Assembly (NCBI RefSeq): GCF_025699485.1
Contig: NZ_JANUXN010000008.1
Location: 62,001-126,000, forward strand
Source: Thauera carbonicopians
GTDB lineage: Bacteria; Pseudomonadota; Gammaproteobacteria; Burkholderiales; Rhodocyclaceae
DNA: 64,000 bases
Direction of reading: 5' to 3'
Positions 34,507 to 43,314 of this stretch are shown one piece after another; position 1 is the stretch's first letter, and each line of letters starts with the position of its first letter. The notes under the pieces were generated by a model. The model worked only from the letters and a program-made list of their open reading frames with translations, ran no database searches and was not told the DNA's origin. A program made the translations under genes and the position numbers.

Positions 34507-35252
34507 GCCTGTTCGTGGCCGAAGGCCTGGTCAAGCGTTTCGGCGGCCTGCTCGCCACCGACCATGTCGACCTGGCGGTCGAGCGCGGCGAGATCCACGC
34601 CCTGATCGGCCCCAACGGCGCCGGCAAGTCGACCCTGGTCAATCTGATCTCCGGCCTGCTGCCGGCCGACGCCGGCCGCATCGTGCTCGACGGCGTCGAC
34701 CTGACCGCGCTGGCGCCGCACCAGCGCGTGCACCACGGCCTGGCGCGCTGCTTCCAGATCACCAGCGTGTTCCGCAACGACTCGGTGCGCGACAACCTGC
34801 TGCTGGCCGTGCAGGCCCAGGCTGGCTCCAGCTTCCGCTGCCTGCGGCGGCGCGAAGCCGAGACCGCCCTGATGGATGCGGCGTTGGCACTGGCCGACAG
34901 GACCGGCCTCGCTGCGGTGCTCGAGCGCCCCGCCGGCGTGCTGCCGCACGGCATGCAGAAGCGGCTCGACCTCGCCCTGGCGCTGGCCGCGCACCCCCGG
35001 CTGCTGCTGCTCGACGAGCCGATGGCCGGCATGGGGCCGGAGGACTCCGTGCAGATGATCGAACTGATCGGCCGCCTGCGCAGCGAAACGGCGATCCTGC
35101 TGATCGAGCACGACATGGACGCGGTGTTCCGGCTTGCCGACCGCATTTCGGTGCTGGTCTATGGCCGGGTACTGACCTCGGGCGACGCCGCGCACGTCAA
35201 GGGCCATGCCGAAGTGCAGTCGGTCTATCTCGGCACGGAGGCGCACGCATGA
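34503..35252 (+). CDS. ABC ATPase, LivG type
   Basis: This 249-residue ATPase has Walker A LIGPNGAGKSTLVNLI and Walker B LLLLDEPMAGMGPED. The signature helix is LPHGMQKRLDLALAL rather than LSGGQ, a change seen in LivG-like proteins. H-loop: LLIEHDMDAVF. Its ATG overlaps livM (ATGA). Confidence 0.93.
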   Translation: MSLFVAEGLVKRFGGLLATDHVDLAVERGEIHALIGPNGAGKSTLVNLISGLLPADAGRIVLDGVDLTALAPHQRVHHGLARCFQITSVFRNDSVRDNLLLAVQAQAGSSFRCLRRREAETALMDAALALADRTGLAAVLERPAGVLPHGMQKRLDLALALAAHPRLLLLDEPMAGMGPEDSVQMIELIGRLRSETAILLIEHDMDAVFRLADRISVLVYGRVLTSGDAAHVKGHAEVQSVYLGTEAHA

Positions 35253-35286
35253 GCGTTCTCGCCCGGCCGTCCGAAGGGTGCGCTCT

Positions 35287-35324
35287 TCCTCCCGTGGAGA
35301 GGATGTCGCGTAGCGACGGGAGGA
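35287..35324. repeat. Short inverted repeat between livG-like and livF-like genes
   Basis: CCTCCCGT (35288-35295) and ACGGGAGG (35316-35323) form an 8-bp inverted repeat around a CGCGTAGCG core. It sits in the 79-bp gap that separates two normally adjoining ATPase genes, and the second arm overlaps the ribosome site of the downstream gene. Confidence 0.55.
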
Positions 35325-35331
35325 TAGTGTA

Positions 35332-36045
35332 GTGAACACGCCGTTGTTGAGCAGTCGCGGCCTCGAGGCCGGCTACGGTGCCAGCCAGGTGCTGTTTGGG
35401 CTGGACTTCGACATCCGCCCGGGCGAAGTCGTTGCCCTGATGGGCCGCAACGGCATGGGCAAGAGCACCACGATCAAGACTCTGGTCGGCGGCCTGCGCC
35501 CGCGGCGCGGCGAGATCCTGTTCGACGGCCAGCCCATCCATGCCGCACGCGCCGACCACATCGCCCGCCTCGGCGTCGCGATCGTGCCCGAAGGCCGCCA
35601 GTGCTTTCCGAACCTGAGCGTGCGCGAACACCTCGTCGCCTTCGCCGACCGCCGCAACGGTGCAGCCGAGCCCTGGACGCTGGATCGCCTGTACGCGCTG
35701 TTCCCGCGCCTGGCCGAGCGCGCCGACCACATGGGCAACCAGCTTTCCGGCGGGGAACAGCAGATGCTGGCGATTGCCCGTGCGCTATCGACGAATCCGC
35801 GCCTGCTGATCCTGGATGAAGCCACCGAAGGCCTGGCGCCGGTGATCCGCGACGAAATCTGGCGCTGCCTGGCCTTGCTGAAGGCCCAGGGCCAGACAAC
35901 ATTGGTGGTCGACAAATACGTCGAAAAGCTGCTGCTGCTCGCCGACCGAAACCTGATCCTGGAGCGCGGCCGCATCGTCTGGCAAGGCAGCTCGGCCGAA
36001 CTGGATGTGCAGCGGGAATTGTGGAGCCGTTATCTGGGGGTGTGA
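35332..36045 (+). CDS. ABC ATPase, LivF type
   Basis: This 237-residue ATPase has Walker A LMGRNGMGKSTTIKTL, signature NQLSGGEQQMLAIARAL and Walker B LLILDEATEGLAP. The family H-loop His is replaced: TTLVVDKYVEKLL has Asp-Lys where His is usual, as in many LivF proteins. It starts with GTG 8 nt after GGGAGGA. It completes the importer. Confidence 0.92.
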   Translation: MNTPLLSSRGLEAGYGASQVLFGLDFDIRPGEVVALMGRNGMGKSTTIKTLVGGLRPRRGEILFDGQPIHAARADHIARLGVAIVPEGRQCFPNLSVREHLVAFADRRNGAAEPWTLDRLYALFPRLAERADHMGNQLSGGEQQMLAIARALSTNPRLLILDEATEGLAPVIRDEIWRCLALLKAQGQTTLVVDKYVEKLLLLADRNLILERGRIVWQGSSAELDVQRELWSRYLGV

Positions 36046-36072
36046 GCGGCGGAAGAAGGTCTGACGCTGTGC

Positions 36073-36993
36073 TTAGTGTTCGCCGAAGACGTCTTCCAGC
36101 GTTTGCGCATCCAGGATGCTGTCCGCCCAGCGCTCGAGATTGGCGCGAGTGGCACGCTGCAGCCGTTCGGAGGTCTGGCGGTCGAGCGGGCCGAAGCGGC
36201 GGGAAAGCTGGCGGGTCAGCAACTCACGCTCACCGTCCTCACGACCTTGCAACAAGCCTTGCTGTATTCCGGCATGGCGGGCGCGTTCGCTCGCACGTTC
36301 GCTCCAAGTCTGCATTTCCTCGTTCTCCTGCGGGTAGCGTTGTTCGTACAGCCGCCGTTCATTATCGTCAAGGGGGCTGTAGATGTCGATGAAGTCCATG
36401 TATTTGATACGTTTTTCGATGCTCGGTTCGAGTCCGATCAGGCCACGTACGGCTTGCGCGTAGATTTCCAGTTTTCGCTCGCGCGGCCAGCGCATGTTGG
36501 GTAGATTGAGCCGGGCGACGAGGTTGGAGCTATCCAGCCAGGCGTCGGCGGGCGTATCGGCGAGGATGCAGGCGAGATAGTCAAAGCGCAGATAGATGTG
36601 GCGTTCGCTGCCCAAATCCAAGTGGCGTCGCACGCGCTCGCTGCCACGCAGGAAAATCACCACCGGCACCACGCGATCGGTTTCCATCAGCTCGGCCAGT
36701 GTGGCGTAGTAGGACACAAGACGATGGATCGAAAACCTCCCCGGTGTGCTTTCTTCTTCCAGCACGAACAGCAGCGCTTCGCGCCGGCCGTCGGGCCATT
36801 CGGCCAGCAGTGGTACATCGAGCTCGTGAAAGCGATCGCCGAGCCGATCCTTCAATTGCTCCTGCCGGATCGGGGTGATGCGCACCGCGTCATCCAGATC
36901 GCGGGCTTCGTCGGGTGCGAAGAAGGCCAACGCCTGCCGAGGGTAGTCGAGGATCAGGTTCTTGAAGTTCTGGTCGTGGCTCGGCGCAGGCAT
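36073..36993 (-). CDS. Rpn/YhgA-like PD-(D/E)XK family protein with DUF4351 tail
   Basis: This 306-residue protein begins HDQNFKNLILDYPRQALAFF and carries a nuclease-like core (HELDVPLLAEWPDGRREALL followed by FVLEEEST). The C-terminal DUF4351 segment is LLTRQLSRRFGPLDRQTSER. Relatives include recombination-promoting Rpn nucleases; activity here is unproven because the core has Glu-x-Glu rather than Glu-x-Lys. It stands alone and convergent with the transporter operon. Confidence 0.85.
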   Translation of the reverse strand: MPAPSHDQNFKNLILDYPRQALAFFAPDEARDLDDAVRITPIRQEQLKDRLGDRFHELDVPLLAEWPDGRREALLFVLEEESTPGRFSIHRLVSYYATLAELMETDRVVPVVIFLRGSERVRRHLDLGSERHIYLRFDYLACILADTPADAWLDSSNLVARLNLPNMRWPRERKLEIYAQAVRGLIGLEPSIEKRIKYMDFIDIYSPLDDNERRLYEQRYPQENEEMQTWSERASERARHAGIQQGLLQGREDGERELLTRQLSRRFGPLDRQTSERLQRATRANLERWADSILDAQTLEDVFGEH

Positions 36994-37063
36994 TGCACAA
37001 TCCCGATTTCATGATGAATGGGATTATATGCCGGATGATTTGTCCGGATTGCTTGTGCCTTCT

Positions 37064-38008
37064 TCAAGCGAAAGCCAGCGCTCCGGCCAGAATCAGGCCA
37101 TGCAGGTTGGCCGCAAGAATGGTGCGCTTGATCGCCGGGCCGAGTTCGGCGGGCTCTTCGGCGTGCTGCAGCAGTTCGCGGCCGGCGGAGAAGGACAGCA
37201 CCAGCGTCATTGCGGCGGCGGCGGTCTTTTGCGGCAGGGTGCCGTTGCTGCTCATGCCGATCAGCCACCCGTAGGCGACGATGGCGATCAGCAGGTAGCC
37301 CCATTTCGCCGCCTGCGGGCCGAGTTTCACCACCAGGGTGTTCTTGCCCGCCGCGGTGTCGCCGGCGTGGTCGGGGAACTGGTTGATGAACAACAGATTG
37401 GCGACCAGCAGCGCATACGACAGGCCGGCGGCGGCGGGAAATGCGGCGAAACTGCCGCGCTGCACGTAGTCGGTGCCGACCACCACCAGCAGCCAGCCGG
37501 CGGCGATTGCCAGTTCGCCGAGTCCGCGGCTCATCAGCTTCAGCGGCGGCGCGGAATAGGCCCAGCCGGCGAACAACCCGCCGGCGCCGATCAGCAGCAG
37601 GCCCGGCCCTGTCTGCCAGGTCAGCCACAGCCCGGCTGGAATCACCGCCGCCAACAGCACGTAGCCGAATAGCCCGGTCTGGCGGGCCGTCAGCACGCCG
37701 TTCTGGATGAAGCGGCTGCCGCCGGTGAAGGGGAACAGGCGGTCGGTGTTGGCCGCGTCGGCGCCGCTCAGCGCGTCGTGGTAGTCGTTGATGACATTGA
37801 CGCCGGCATGGGCGACGAGGGCGAACAGGACGGTGAGCACCGCCGTCGCGGCATCGATGCCGACGCCGCTGCGCCAGGCGCTGGCCAGCCCGATCAGGCA
37901 GGCCACCAGCGTCACCGACAGGAAGGCGGGCCGGGTTGCGGCGAAGTAGCAGGCGAAGGCACTGCCGAAGCGGCCGGGCTGCGGTTCGGCCGGGTGCGGG
38001 GCGGGCAT
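37064..38008 (-). CDS. UbiA-superfamily prenyltransferase (MenA-like)
   Basis: This 314-residue membrane enzyme has nine helices and two Asp-rich motifs: NVINDYHDALSGADAANTD and NQFPDHAGDTAAGKNTLV. The NDYHD/A form is typical of MenA-type 1,4-dihydroxy-2-naphthoate prenyltransferases. No other menaquinone genes are in view, so the acceptor is open. The start at 38008 lies 8 nt after the RNase G stop. Confidence 0.87.
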   Translation of the reverse strand: MPAPHPAEPQPGRFGSAFACYFAATRPAFLSVTLVACLIGLASAWRSGVGIDAATAVLTVLFALVAHAGVNVINDYHDALSGADAANTDRLFPFTGGSRFIQNGVLTARQTGLFGYVLLAAVIPAGLWLTWQTGPGLLLIGAGGLFAGWAYSAPPLKLMSRGLGELAIAAGWLLVVVGTDYVQRGSFAAFPAAAGLSYALLVANLLFINQFPDHAGDTAAGKNTLVVKLGPQAAKWGYLLIAIVAYGWLIGMSSNGTLPQKTAAAAMTLVLSFSAGRELLQHAEEPAELGPAIKRTILAANLHGLILAGALAFA

Positions 38009-38016
38009 CGGCGGGC

Positions 38017-39471
38017 TCACAGCAGCACGATATCGTACTGTTCCTGCGTGTAGCTGGCCTCGGCATGCAGCGAGACCTTCTTGCCGATGAAGTCCGACAG
38101 CATCGCCAGCGACTGGCTTTCCTCGTCCAGGAACAGGTCGATCACCTGCGGCGCGGCGAGCACGCGGAATTCCCGCGCATTGAACTGGCGGGCTTCGCGC
38201 AGCAGTTCGCGCAAAACCTCGTAGGCCACGGTGCGGGCGGTCTTGACTTCGCCGCGGGCGTCGCAGGTGGGGCAGGGTTCGCACAGCAGATGGGCGAGCG
38301 ATTCGCGCGTGCGCTTGCGTGTCATCTCCACCAGGCCGAGCGCGGTGAAGCCGTTGATGCTCATCTTGGTGTGGTCGCGCGACAGTGCCTTGCGGAACTC
38401 GTCGAGCACCATCTCACGGTGCTCGGTGTTCTCCATGTCGATGAAGTCGATGATGATGATGCCGCCGAGGTTGCGCAGCCGCAGCTGGCGGGCGATCGCC
38501 TGGGTGGCTTCGAGGTTGGTCTTGAAGATGGTGTCGTCGAAGTTGCGCGCGCCGACGAAGCCGCCGGTATTGACGTCGACGGTGGTCATCGCCTCGGTCT
38601 GGTCGATGATCAGGTAGCCGCCGGACTTCAGATCCACCCGGCGGGCGAGCGCCTTCTGGATCTCTTCCTCGACGTTGTACAGCTCGAACAGCGGTCGCTC
38701 GCCGGCATAGTGTTCGAGCAGCGGCAGCACCTTGGGCGTGTATTCCTCGGCGAAGGCGGTGAGTTTCTGGAAGTTCTCCCGCGAGTCGACGCGGATGCGC
38801 GCGGTGTCGTCGTTGGCGAGGTCGCGCAGCGCGCGCTGGCCAAGGCCGAGATCCTCGTGCAGCAGCTTGGGCGGAAACAGGCCGGTGGTGCTGTTGCGGA
38901 TCTCGCCCCACAGCTTGCGCAGGTAGGCGATGTCGGCGGCCAGCTCGGCGTCCGAGGCCGATTCGGCCATCGTCCGCACGATGAAGCCGCCGGGTTCGTC
39001 GGCAGGCACCAGTGCACCCAGACGGTCGCGCAGGGCTTCGCGCTCGGCTTCGTCCTCGATGCGCTGGGAGATGCCGATGTGCTTCTCTTGCGGCAGGTAG
39101 ACCAGCAGGCGGCCGGCCAGGCTGATCTGCGTCGACAGCCGGGCGCCCTTGGTGCCGATCGGGTCCTTCAGCACCTGCACCATCAGGCTCTGGCCTTCGG
39201 TCAGGATGCGTTCGATCGGACGCGCGGGTTCGCCGTTCTGGCGCTCGCTCCAGATGTCCGCCACGTGCAGGAAGGCGGTGCGCTCCAGGCCGATGTCGAT
39301 GAAGGCCGACTGCATGCCCGGCAGCACCCTTACGACCTTGCCGAGATAGACGTTGCCGACGATGCCGCGGCTGGCGGTGCGCTCGATGTGCAGCTCCTGC
39401 ACCACGCCCTGTTCGATGATTGCCACCCGCGTTTCCTGCGGGGTGAAGTTGATGAGGAACTCCGTGCTCAT
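38017..39471 (-). CDS. rng: Ribonuclease G
   Basis: This 484-residue RNase E/G family endonuclease matures 16S rRNA 5' ends. It has the S1 domain (GIVGNVYLGKVVRVLPGMQS, then FIDIG), the DNase-I-like catalytic part with VDVNTGGFVG and IIIDFIDM (the two Asp), and the zinc-link CEPCPTCDARG. It lacks the long C-terminal scaffold of RNase E. Confidence 0.97.
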   Translation of the reverse strand: MSTEFLINFTPQETRVAIIEQGVVQELHIERTASRGIVGNVYLGKVVRVLPGMQSAFIDIGLERTAFLHVADIWSERQNGEPARPIERILTEGQSLMVQVLKDPIGTKGARLSTQISLAGRLLVYLPQEKHIGISQRIEDEAEREALRDRLGALVPADEPGGFIVRTMAESASDAELAADIAYLRKLWGEIRNSTTGLFPPKLLHEDLGLGQRALRDLANDDTARIRVDSRENFQKLTAFAEEYTPKVLPLLEHYAGERPLFELYNVEEEIQKALARRVDLKSGGYLIIDQTEAMTTVDVNTGGFVGARNFDDTIFKTNLEATQAIARQLRLRNLGGIIIIDFIDMENTEHREMVLDEFRKALSRDHTKMSINGFTALGLVEMTRKRTRESLAHLLCEPCPTCDARGEVKTARTVAYEVLRELLREARQFNAREFRVLAAPQVIDLFLDEESQSLAMLSDFIGKKVSLHAEASYTQEQYDIVLL

Positions 39472-39495
39472 GAAAGCCTGCGTCAATGGGAAATG

Positions 39496-39535
39496 CGCAA
39501 GGGCGGCCCGCTTTCCTGCTGGGGCCGCCCTTGCG
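39496..39535. terminator. Strong hairpin between maf and rng
   Basis: CGCAAGGGCGGCCC (39496-39509) and its exact inverse (39522-39535) form a 14-bp stem with a 12-nt loop. There is no T run on either side, so it may be a Rho-independent-like pause, an RNA-processing site or a protector of the upstream message. Confidence 0.5.
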
Positions 39536-39555
39536 TATTGCTCATCTCGCGCGGG

Positions 39556-40167
39556 TTACAGAGGATAGCCGAAGGTCTCCAGCAGTTGCGCGGTTTCGAA
39601 CAGCGGCAGGCCCATGATGCCGGAGTAGCTGCCGTGGATCTCCTCGATGAAGACCGCCGCCTTGCCCTGGATGCCGTAGGCGCCGGCCTTGTCCATCGGC
39701 TCGCCGGTGGCGATGTAGTGGCGGATCTCGAGGTCGGTCAGTTCGCGGAATTTCACCGTGCTGATCGACAGCTTGCTGCGCGTGCGCTCGCCGTCGCTGA
39801 TCGCCAGCGCCGTCAGCACCCGATGGCGGCGGCCGGACAGGCGGCGCAGGATGGCCTGGGCGTCGGCGGTGTCGGTCGGCTTGCCGATGATGTCGCCGTT
39901 CAGTTCCAGCGCGGTGTCGGCTGCCAGGACGGGATGGCGCAGCAGCTTGCGCCACTGGATGCGGCGTACGCCGGCCTGGGCCTTGGTCAGTGCCAGGCGT
40001 TCGACGTAGCGCTCGACGCCTTCGCCCAGCAGGGTGCTCTCATCGACGTCGGGATCTTCGCCGCGTTCGCCGCCGCGGAAGGTCAGCACGTCGAACTGCA
40101 CGCCGATCTGCCGCAGCAGATCGCGTCGGCGGGGGCTTTTCGAGGCGAGGTAGATGCGTGGGTTCAT
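39556..40167 (-). CDS. maf: Maf-family nucleotide pyrophosphatase
   Basis: This 203-residue protein begins RIYLASKSPRRRDLLRQIG and has VLAADTALELNGDIIGKPTD and GAYGIQGKAAVFIEEIHGSY, the two Maf hallmarks. It hydrolyses non-canonical or UTP/dTTP-type nucleotides. It forms a run with rlmH, rsfS and nadD. Confidence 0.97.
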   Translation of the reverse strand: MNPRIYLASKSPRRRDLLRQIGVQFDVLTFRGGERGEDPDVDESTLLGEGVERYVERLALTKAQAGVRRIQWRKLLRHPVLAADTALELNGDIIGKPTDTADAQAILRRLSGRRHRVLTALAISDGERTRSKLSISTVKFRELTDLEIRHYIATGEPMDKAGAYGIQGKAAVFIEEIHGSYSGIMGLPLFETAQLLETFGYPL

Positions 40168-40186
40168 CGGTGGAGGGGAAGACGGC

Positions 40187-40657
40187 TCATTCGCGGTGAT
40201 AGGGGTGGTTGCGCAGCACCGTCCAGGCGCGGTACAACGCCTCGGCCAGCAGCGGGCGCACCAGGGCGTGCGGCAAGGTCAGGCTGGAAAGGCGGACGGC
40301 CTCCTGGGCGGTGCTCTTGAGCGCCGGCGCCAGCCCGTCCGGGCCGCCGACGATCAAGGCCACGTCCTGGCCTTCACCCTGCCAGGCTTCCAGCCGGCGC
40401 GACAGCGCCAGCGTGCTCAGGTCGGCGCCGCGCTCGTCGAGGATGACGCGGCGGCAGCGCGGCGGCAGTGCGGCTTCGATGCGTGCGGCTTCGGCCGTCA
40501 TCATCGCGTCCACAGTCTTGCCGCTGGTGCGCGGCTCGGCTTTGACCTCGATCAGTTGCAGCGGCATTTCGCGCGGCATGCGCCGGGCGAACTCGTCGAA
40601 GCCGGCCTCGACCCAGGCGGGCATGCGATGGCCGACGGCGACGAGGAAAAGCTTCAT
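40187..40657 (-). CDS. rlmH: 23S rRNA pseudouridine-1915 N3-methyltransferase
   Basis: This 156-residue SPOUT enzyme has the family core [12 protein letters not shown] and LSLMTLPH-type block ([20 protein letters not shown]) ending [14 protein letters not shown]. The C-terminal PYHRE is diagnostic. It starts within 1 nt of the rsfS stop. Confidence 0.98.
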   Translation of the reverse strand: MKLFLVAVGHRMPAWVEAGFDEFARRMPREMPLQLIEVKAEPRTSGKTVDAMMTAEAARIEAALPPRCRRVILDERGADLSTLALSRRLEAWQGEGQDVALIVGGPDGLAPALKSTAQEAVRLSSLTLPHALVRPLLAEALYRAWTVLRNHPYHRE

Positions 40658-41020
40658 TCACTTTCCCGCCGCGGCCTGTGCCGGCTTGCGCGAAGCGGGT
40701 GCGGTGTTCCACAGCTCTTCCAGGCGATAGTGGGCGCGGATGGCGGGCTGCATGATGTGGACCACGATGCTGCCCAGGTCCACCAGCACCCATTCGCCGC
40801 TGTCCTCGCCTTCGATGCTGAGGACGTCGGCGCCGGCTTCGCGTGCCTTGTCGTGTACGTTGCGGGCCAGGGCGCGGGTCTGGCGGCCGGAGTCGGCGCT
40901 GGCGACGACGATGCGGTCGAAAAGCGGGGTGTTGTGCGAGGTGTCGATGACTTCGATGTCGCGCGCCTTGATGTCTTCGAGGGCGGAAACGACGATGTGC
41001 TGCAGGGCGGAAGTGTCCAT
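40658..41020 (-). CDS. rsfS: Ribosome silencing factor RsfS
   Basis: This 120-residue protein binds ribosomal protein uL14 and blocks subunit joining in starvation. It has ALEDIKARDIEVIDTS and the conserved GEDSGEWVLVDLGSIVVHIM, then RAHYRLEELW. The ATG overlaps the nadD stop by one base (TGATG). There is no good ribosome site, so it relies on coupling. Confidence 0.97.
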   Translation of the reverse strand: MDTSALQHIVVSALEDIKARDIEVIDTSHNTPLFDRIVVASADSGRQTRALARNVHDKAREAGADVLSIEGEDSGEWVLVDLGSIVVHIMQPAIRAHYRLEELWNTAPASRKPAQAAAGK

Positions 41021-41721
41021 CAAGAGGAGGTATGTCCAGTCAGGTTGCGGGAGTAGAGCCCATTCGCCCCAATATAGTCGAGAACGGAATCGGGCAGCAA
41101 ATAGCGCGCGCTGTGGCCGTGGCCGATCAGATCGCGGATCAGCGTGGCCGAAATCGCCAGCGGCGTCATGTCGAAGGGAATGATGCGTCCGGCGGGTGCC
41201 GCGCGCAGTTCGGCCGGGTCGGAGACGTGGCGGCCTTCGCACAGCGCGGCGAGCCCGGGGGACAGTGTCGCCGGCCAGCGGCGGGCATGGGGCGCATGGC
41301 CGGGGCGGTTGGCGACGGCGATATGGGCCAGCGAGAACAGCTCCTGCCAGCGGTGCCACTGGGGCAGGCCTTCGAAAGCATCGGCGCCGAGGATCAGCAC
41401 CAGCGGACGCCGCGGACCGAGTTCGGCGCGCAGGCGCTCGAGCGTCGGCACGGTATAGCTCTTCTGCGGGGTGCGCACTTCACCGTCGTCGACTTCGAGG
41501 CCGTCGTTGCCGGCTGCGGCCAGGCGCGTCATCGCCAGGCGGTCCTCGGCGGTGCTGCCGGGTTCGCCGCGGTGCGGCGGCTGGCCGGCGGGGACCAGAC
41601 GCACGCGGGGCAGGCCCAGCGCCTCGCGCGCTTCTTCCGCCAGGCGCAGGTGGGCGAAGTGGATCGGGTCGAAAGTGCCGCCGAGCAGGCCGAGTGGCGC
41701 GGCGTCCGTTGCAGCGCTCAT
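41020..41721 (-). CDS. nadD: Nicotinate-nucleotide adenylyltransferase
   Basis: This 233-residue enzyme makes deamido-NAD. GLLGGTFDPIHFAHLRLAEE contains the nucleotidyltransferase HxGH-like motif (here HFAH), and the C-terminal signature is MTPLAISATLIRDLIGHGHS. The order nadD-rsfS-rlmH-maf is widely conserved. Confidence 0.97.
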   Translation of the reverse strand: MSAATDAAPLGLLGGTFDPIHFAHLRLAEEAREALGLPRVRLVPAGQPPHRGEPGSTAEDRLAMTRLAAAGNDGLEVDDGEVRTPQKSYTVPTLERLRAELGPRRPLVLILGADAFEGLPQWHRWQELFSLAHIAVANRPGHAPHARRWPATLSPGLAALCEGRHVSDPAELRAAPAGRIIPFDMTPLAISATLIRDLIGHGHSARYLLPDSVLDYIGANGLYSRNLTGHTSS

Positions 41722-42485
41722 TGGCGCGGATCGCCGGGCAGGCCGAACACGTCGCGGGTGTTGATGTAGAAGCTGGCGAACAGCACCGGCACCAGGATCA
41801 GCGGTAGCGGGAAGGAAGCCAGCGTGGCAACCGTGGGCGAGACCAGGCCCAGGATGCCGATGAGCAGGCCGGGCAACAGGGCGCCGAACAGCAGCACGCC
41901 GATCGCGTAGGCAAGGAAGGGGCGCCAGTTGCGCAGGCAGGCGTAGAAGCTGAAGAACATCGCCTTGGCGGCGGGCAGTTTCCACCACGAAGCCAGCATC
42001 GGCGCGAACCAGTAGGCCATCATCAGCGGCGTGGACAGCAGCGTCCCCACCAGCAGCGTGGTGCCGAGATTGGAATTCGACAGCGCGGCTTCGTCGAGGT
42101 CGCCGTCGCCGCGCATGATCGCCGCCAGCGTGCCGTCGTCGACCATCGACACCACCAGCAGGATCAGCACCGAGCCTGCCAGGTACAGGCCGCCGATGGC
42201 CAGCAGCGACGGCAGGTTGCCGCGAAAGCCCGAGAACAGCACGTCCGGCCCGACCTTCCTGCCGGCATCGATCGCCCTGCAGGCATTGAGCACGCCCACC
42301 GACAGCGCCGGCATGATCAGCGAGGCGGCGATCTGGCCGATGAAGGGGAAGATGCTGACGACCAGCAGCGCCAGCAGGTAGCCGAAGGCGGCGAAACTGA
42401 GCAGCGCGGGGTTCTTGCGCCAGAGCTGCAGGCCTTCGCGCAGCCAGTTCCAGCCACGCGAGGAACGAAGGGTATTTGCTTGCAT
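41718..42485 (-). CDS. BPSS1780-family membrane protein
   Basis: This 255-residue protein has six hydrophobic segments and begins with the family motif GWNWLREGLQLWRKNPALLS. Function is unknown. It overlaps nadD by 4 nt (ATGA) and lies next to a related gene, suggesting gene duplication. Confidence 0.85.
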   Translation of the reverse strand: MQANTLRSSRGWNWLREGLQLWRKNPALLSFAAFGYLLALLVVSIFPFIGQIAASLIMPALSVGVLNACRAIDAGRKVGPDVLFSGFRGNLPSLLAIGGLYLAGSVLILLVVSMVDDGTLAAIMRGDGDLDEAALSNSNLGTTLLVGTLLSTPLMMAYWFAPMLASWWKLPAAKAMFFSFYACLRNWRPFLAYAIGVLLFGALLPGLLIGILGLVSPTVATLASFPLPLILVPVLFASFYINTRDVFGLPGDPRQ

Positions 42486-42495
42486 CGTTGGATCT

Positions 42496-43314
42496 TCAGT
42501 CGGAATCGGGGCCGGGAGTGGGAGCGTCTCCGCCGGTGGTGCCCTCGCCGGCGGACCGCTCGGCCGGCGCCGGCAGCGCAGGCAGTTGCGGGGCGAAGGT
42601 CTCGCGCCAGGCGGCGTACAGCGCACCGGCCGTCACCGGCAACAGCGCCAGCATGCCCAGTCCGGCCGGAATCAGCGCCACCCAGGCCAGCACGTACAGC
42701 AGCGCGGCGAGCACGATGAAGGCCAGCAGGTTGTGGAAGCAGGCGCGGGCGGACAGCATCATCGCCTCGAGCGGGGCGACGCCGTGCAGCATCACCAGCG
42801 CCGGGGCGAACCACAGCGCCATCAGCAGCAGCACCCACAACACGGTGAACACCAGGGCGCCGACCATCACGCCGCCGGCGGCCATGCCTGCGCCGGGCAC
42901 GCTGCCGACGACCATGCCGGTCAGCATCGCGCTGCCGCTGATCGCCATGGCCACCAGTGCCGCCAGCAGCGCGCCCAGCAGGTGGAAGGTGCCGACCAGC
43001 AGCAGGTTGCCGGCGTGGCGGCGGATGCCGTCGAACAGGTGGTCGATGCGCAGCACCTCGCCGCGGTCGAGCGCCTGGGCGCCGGACAGCATGCCCGCCA
43101 GCAGCACCGGCAGCGCGATCGGCGCCGCCGCCCAGCCGAGGATGGGCAGCATGCCCAGCGCGGCGAGGATCACGAACACGATGAAGGCCTGGATCGCCCA
43201 CACCACCGGAGACTTCATGAACAGCCGCCAGCCGTCGGCGAGCCATTGCAGGGCATGGCCCGGGGCGACGTCGCCGGGGGCGGGAACGGGCGGGGTCGGT
43301 CCTGGCTTGGTCAT
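42496..43314 (-). CDS. Second BPSS1780-like membrane protein
   Basis: This 272-residue protein shares the layout of its neighbour: ALQWLADGWRLFMKSPVVWA at the N-terminus, six hydrophobic segments and a Pro/Ala/Gly-rich tail. The two differ greatly in sequence. It starts within the end of thrB (4-nt overlap). Confidence 0.82.
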   Translation of the reverse strand: MTKPGPTPPVPAPGDVAPGHALQWLADGWRLFMKSPVVWAIQAFIVFVILAALGMLPILGWAAAPIALPVLLAGMLSGAQALDRGEVLRIDHLFDGIRRHAGNLLLVGTFHLLGALLAALVAMAISGSAMLTGMVVGSVPGAGMAAGGVMVGALVFTVLWVLLLMALWFAPALVMLHGVAPLEAMMLSARACFHNLLAFIVLAALLYVLAWVALIPAGLGMLALLPVTAGALYAAWRETFAPQLPALPAPAERSAGEGTTGGDAPTPGPDSD

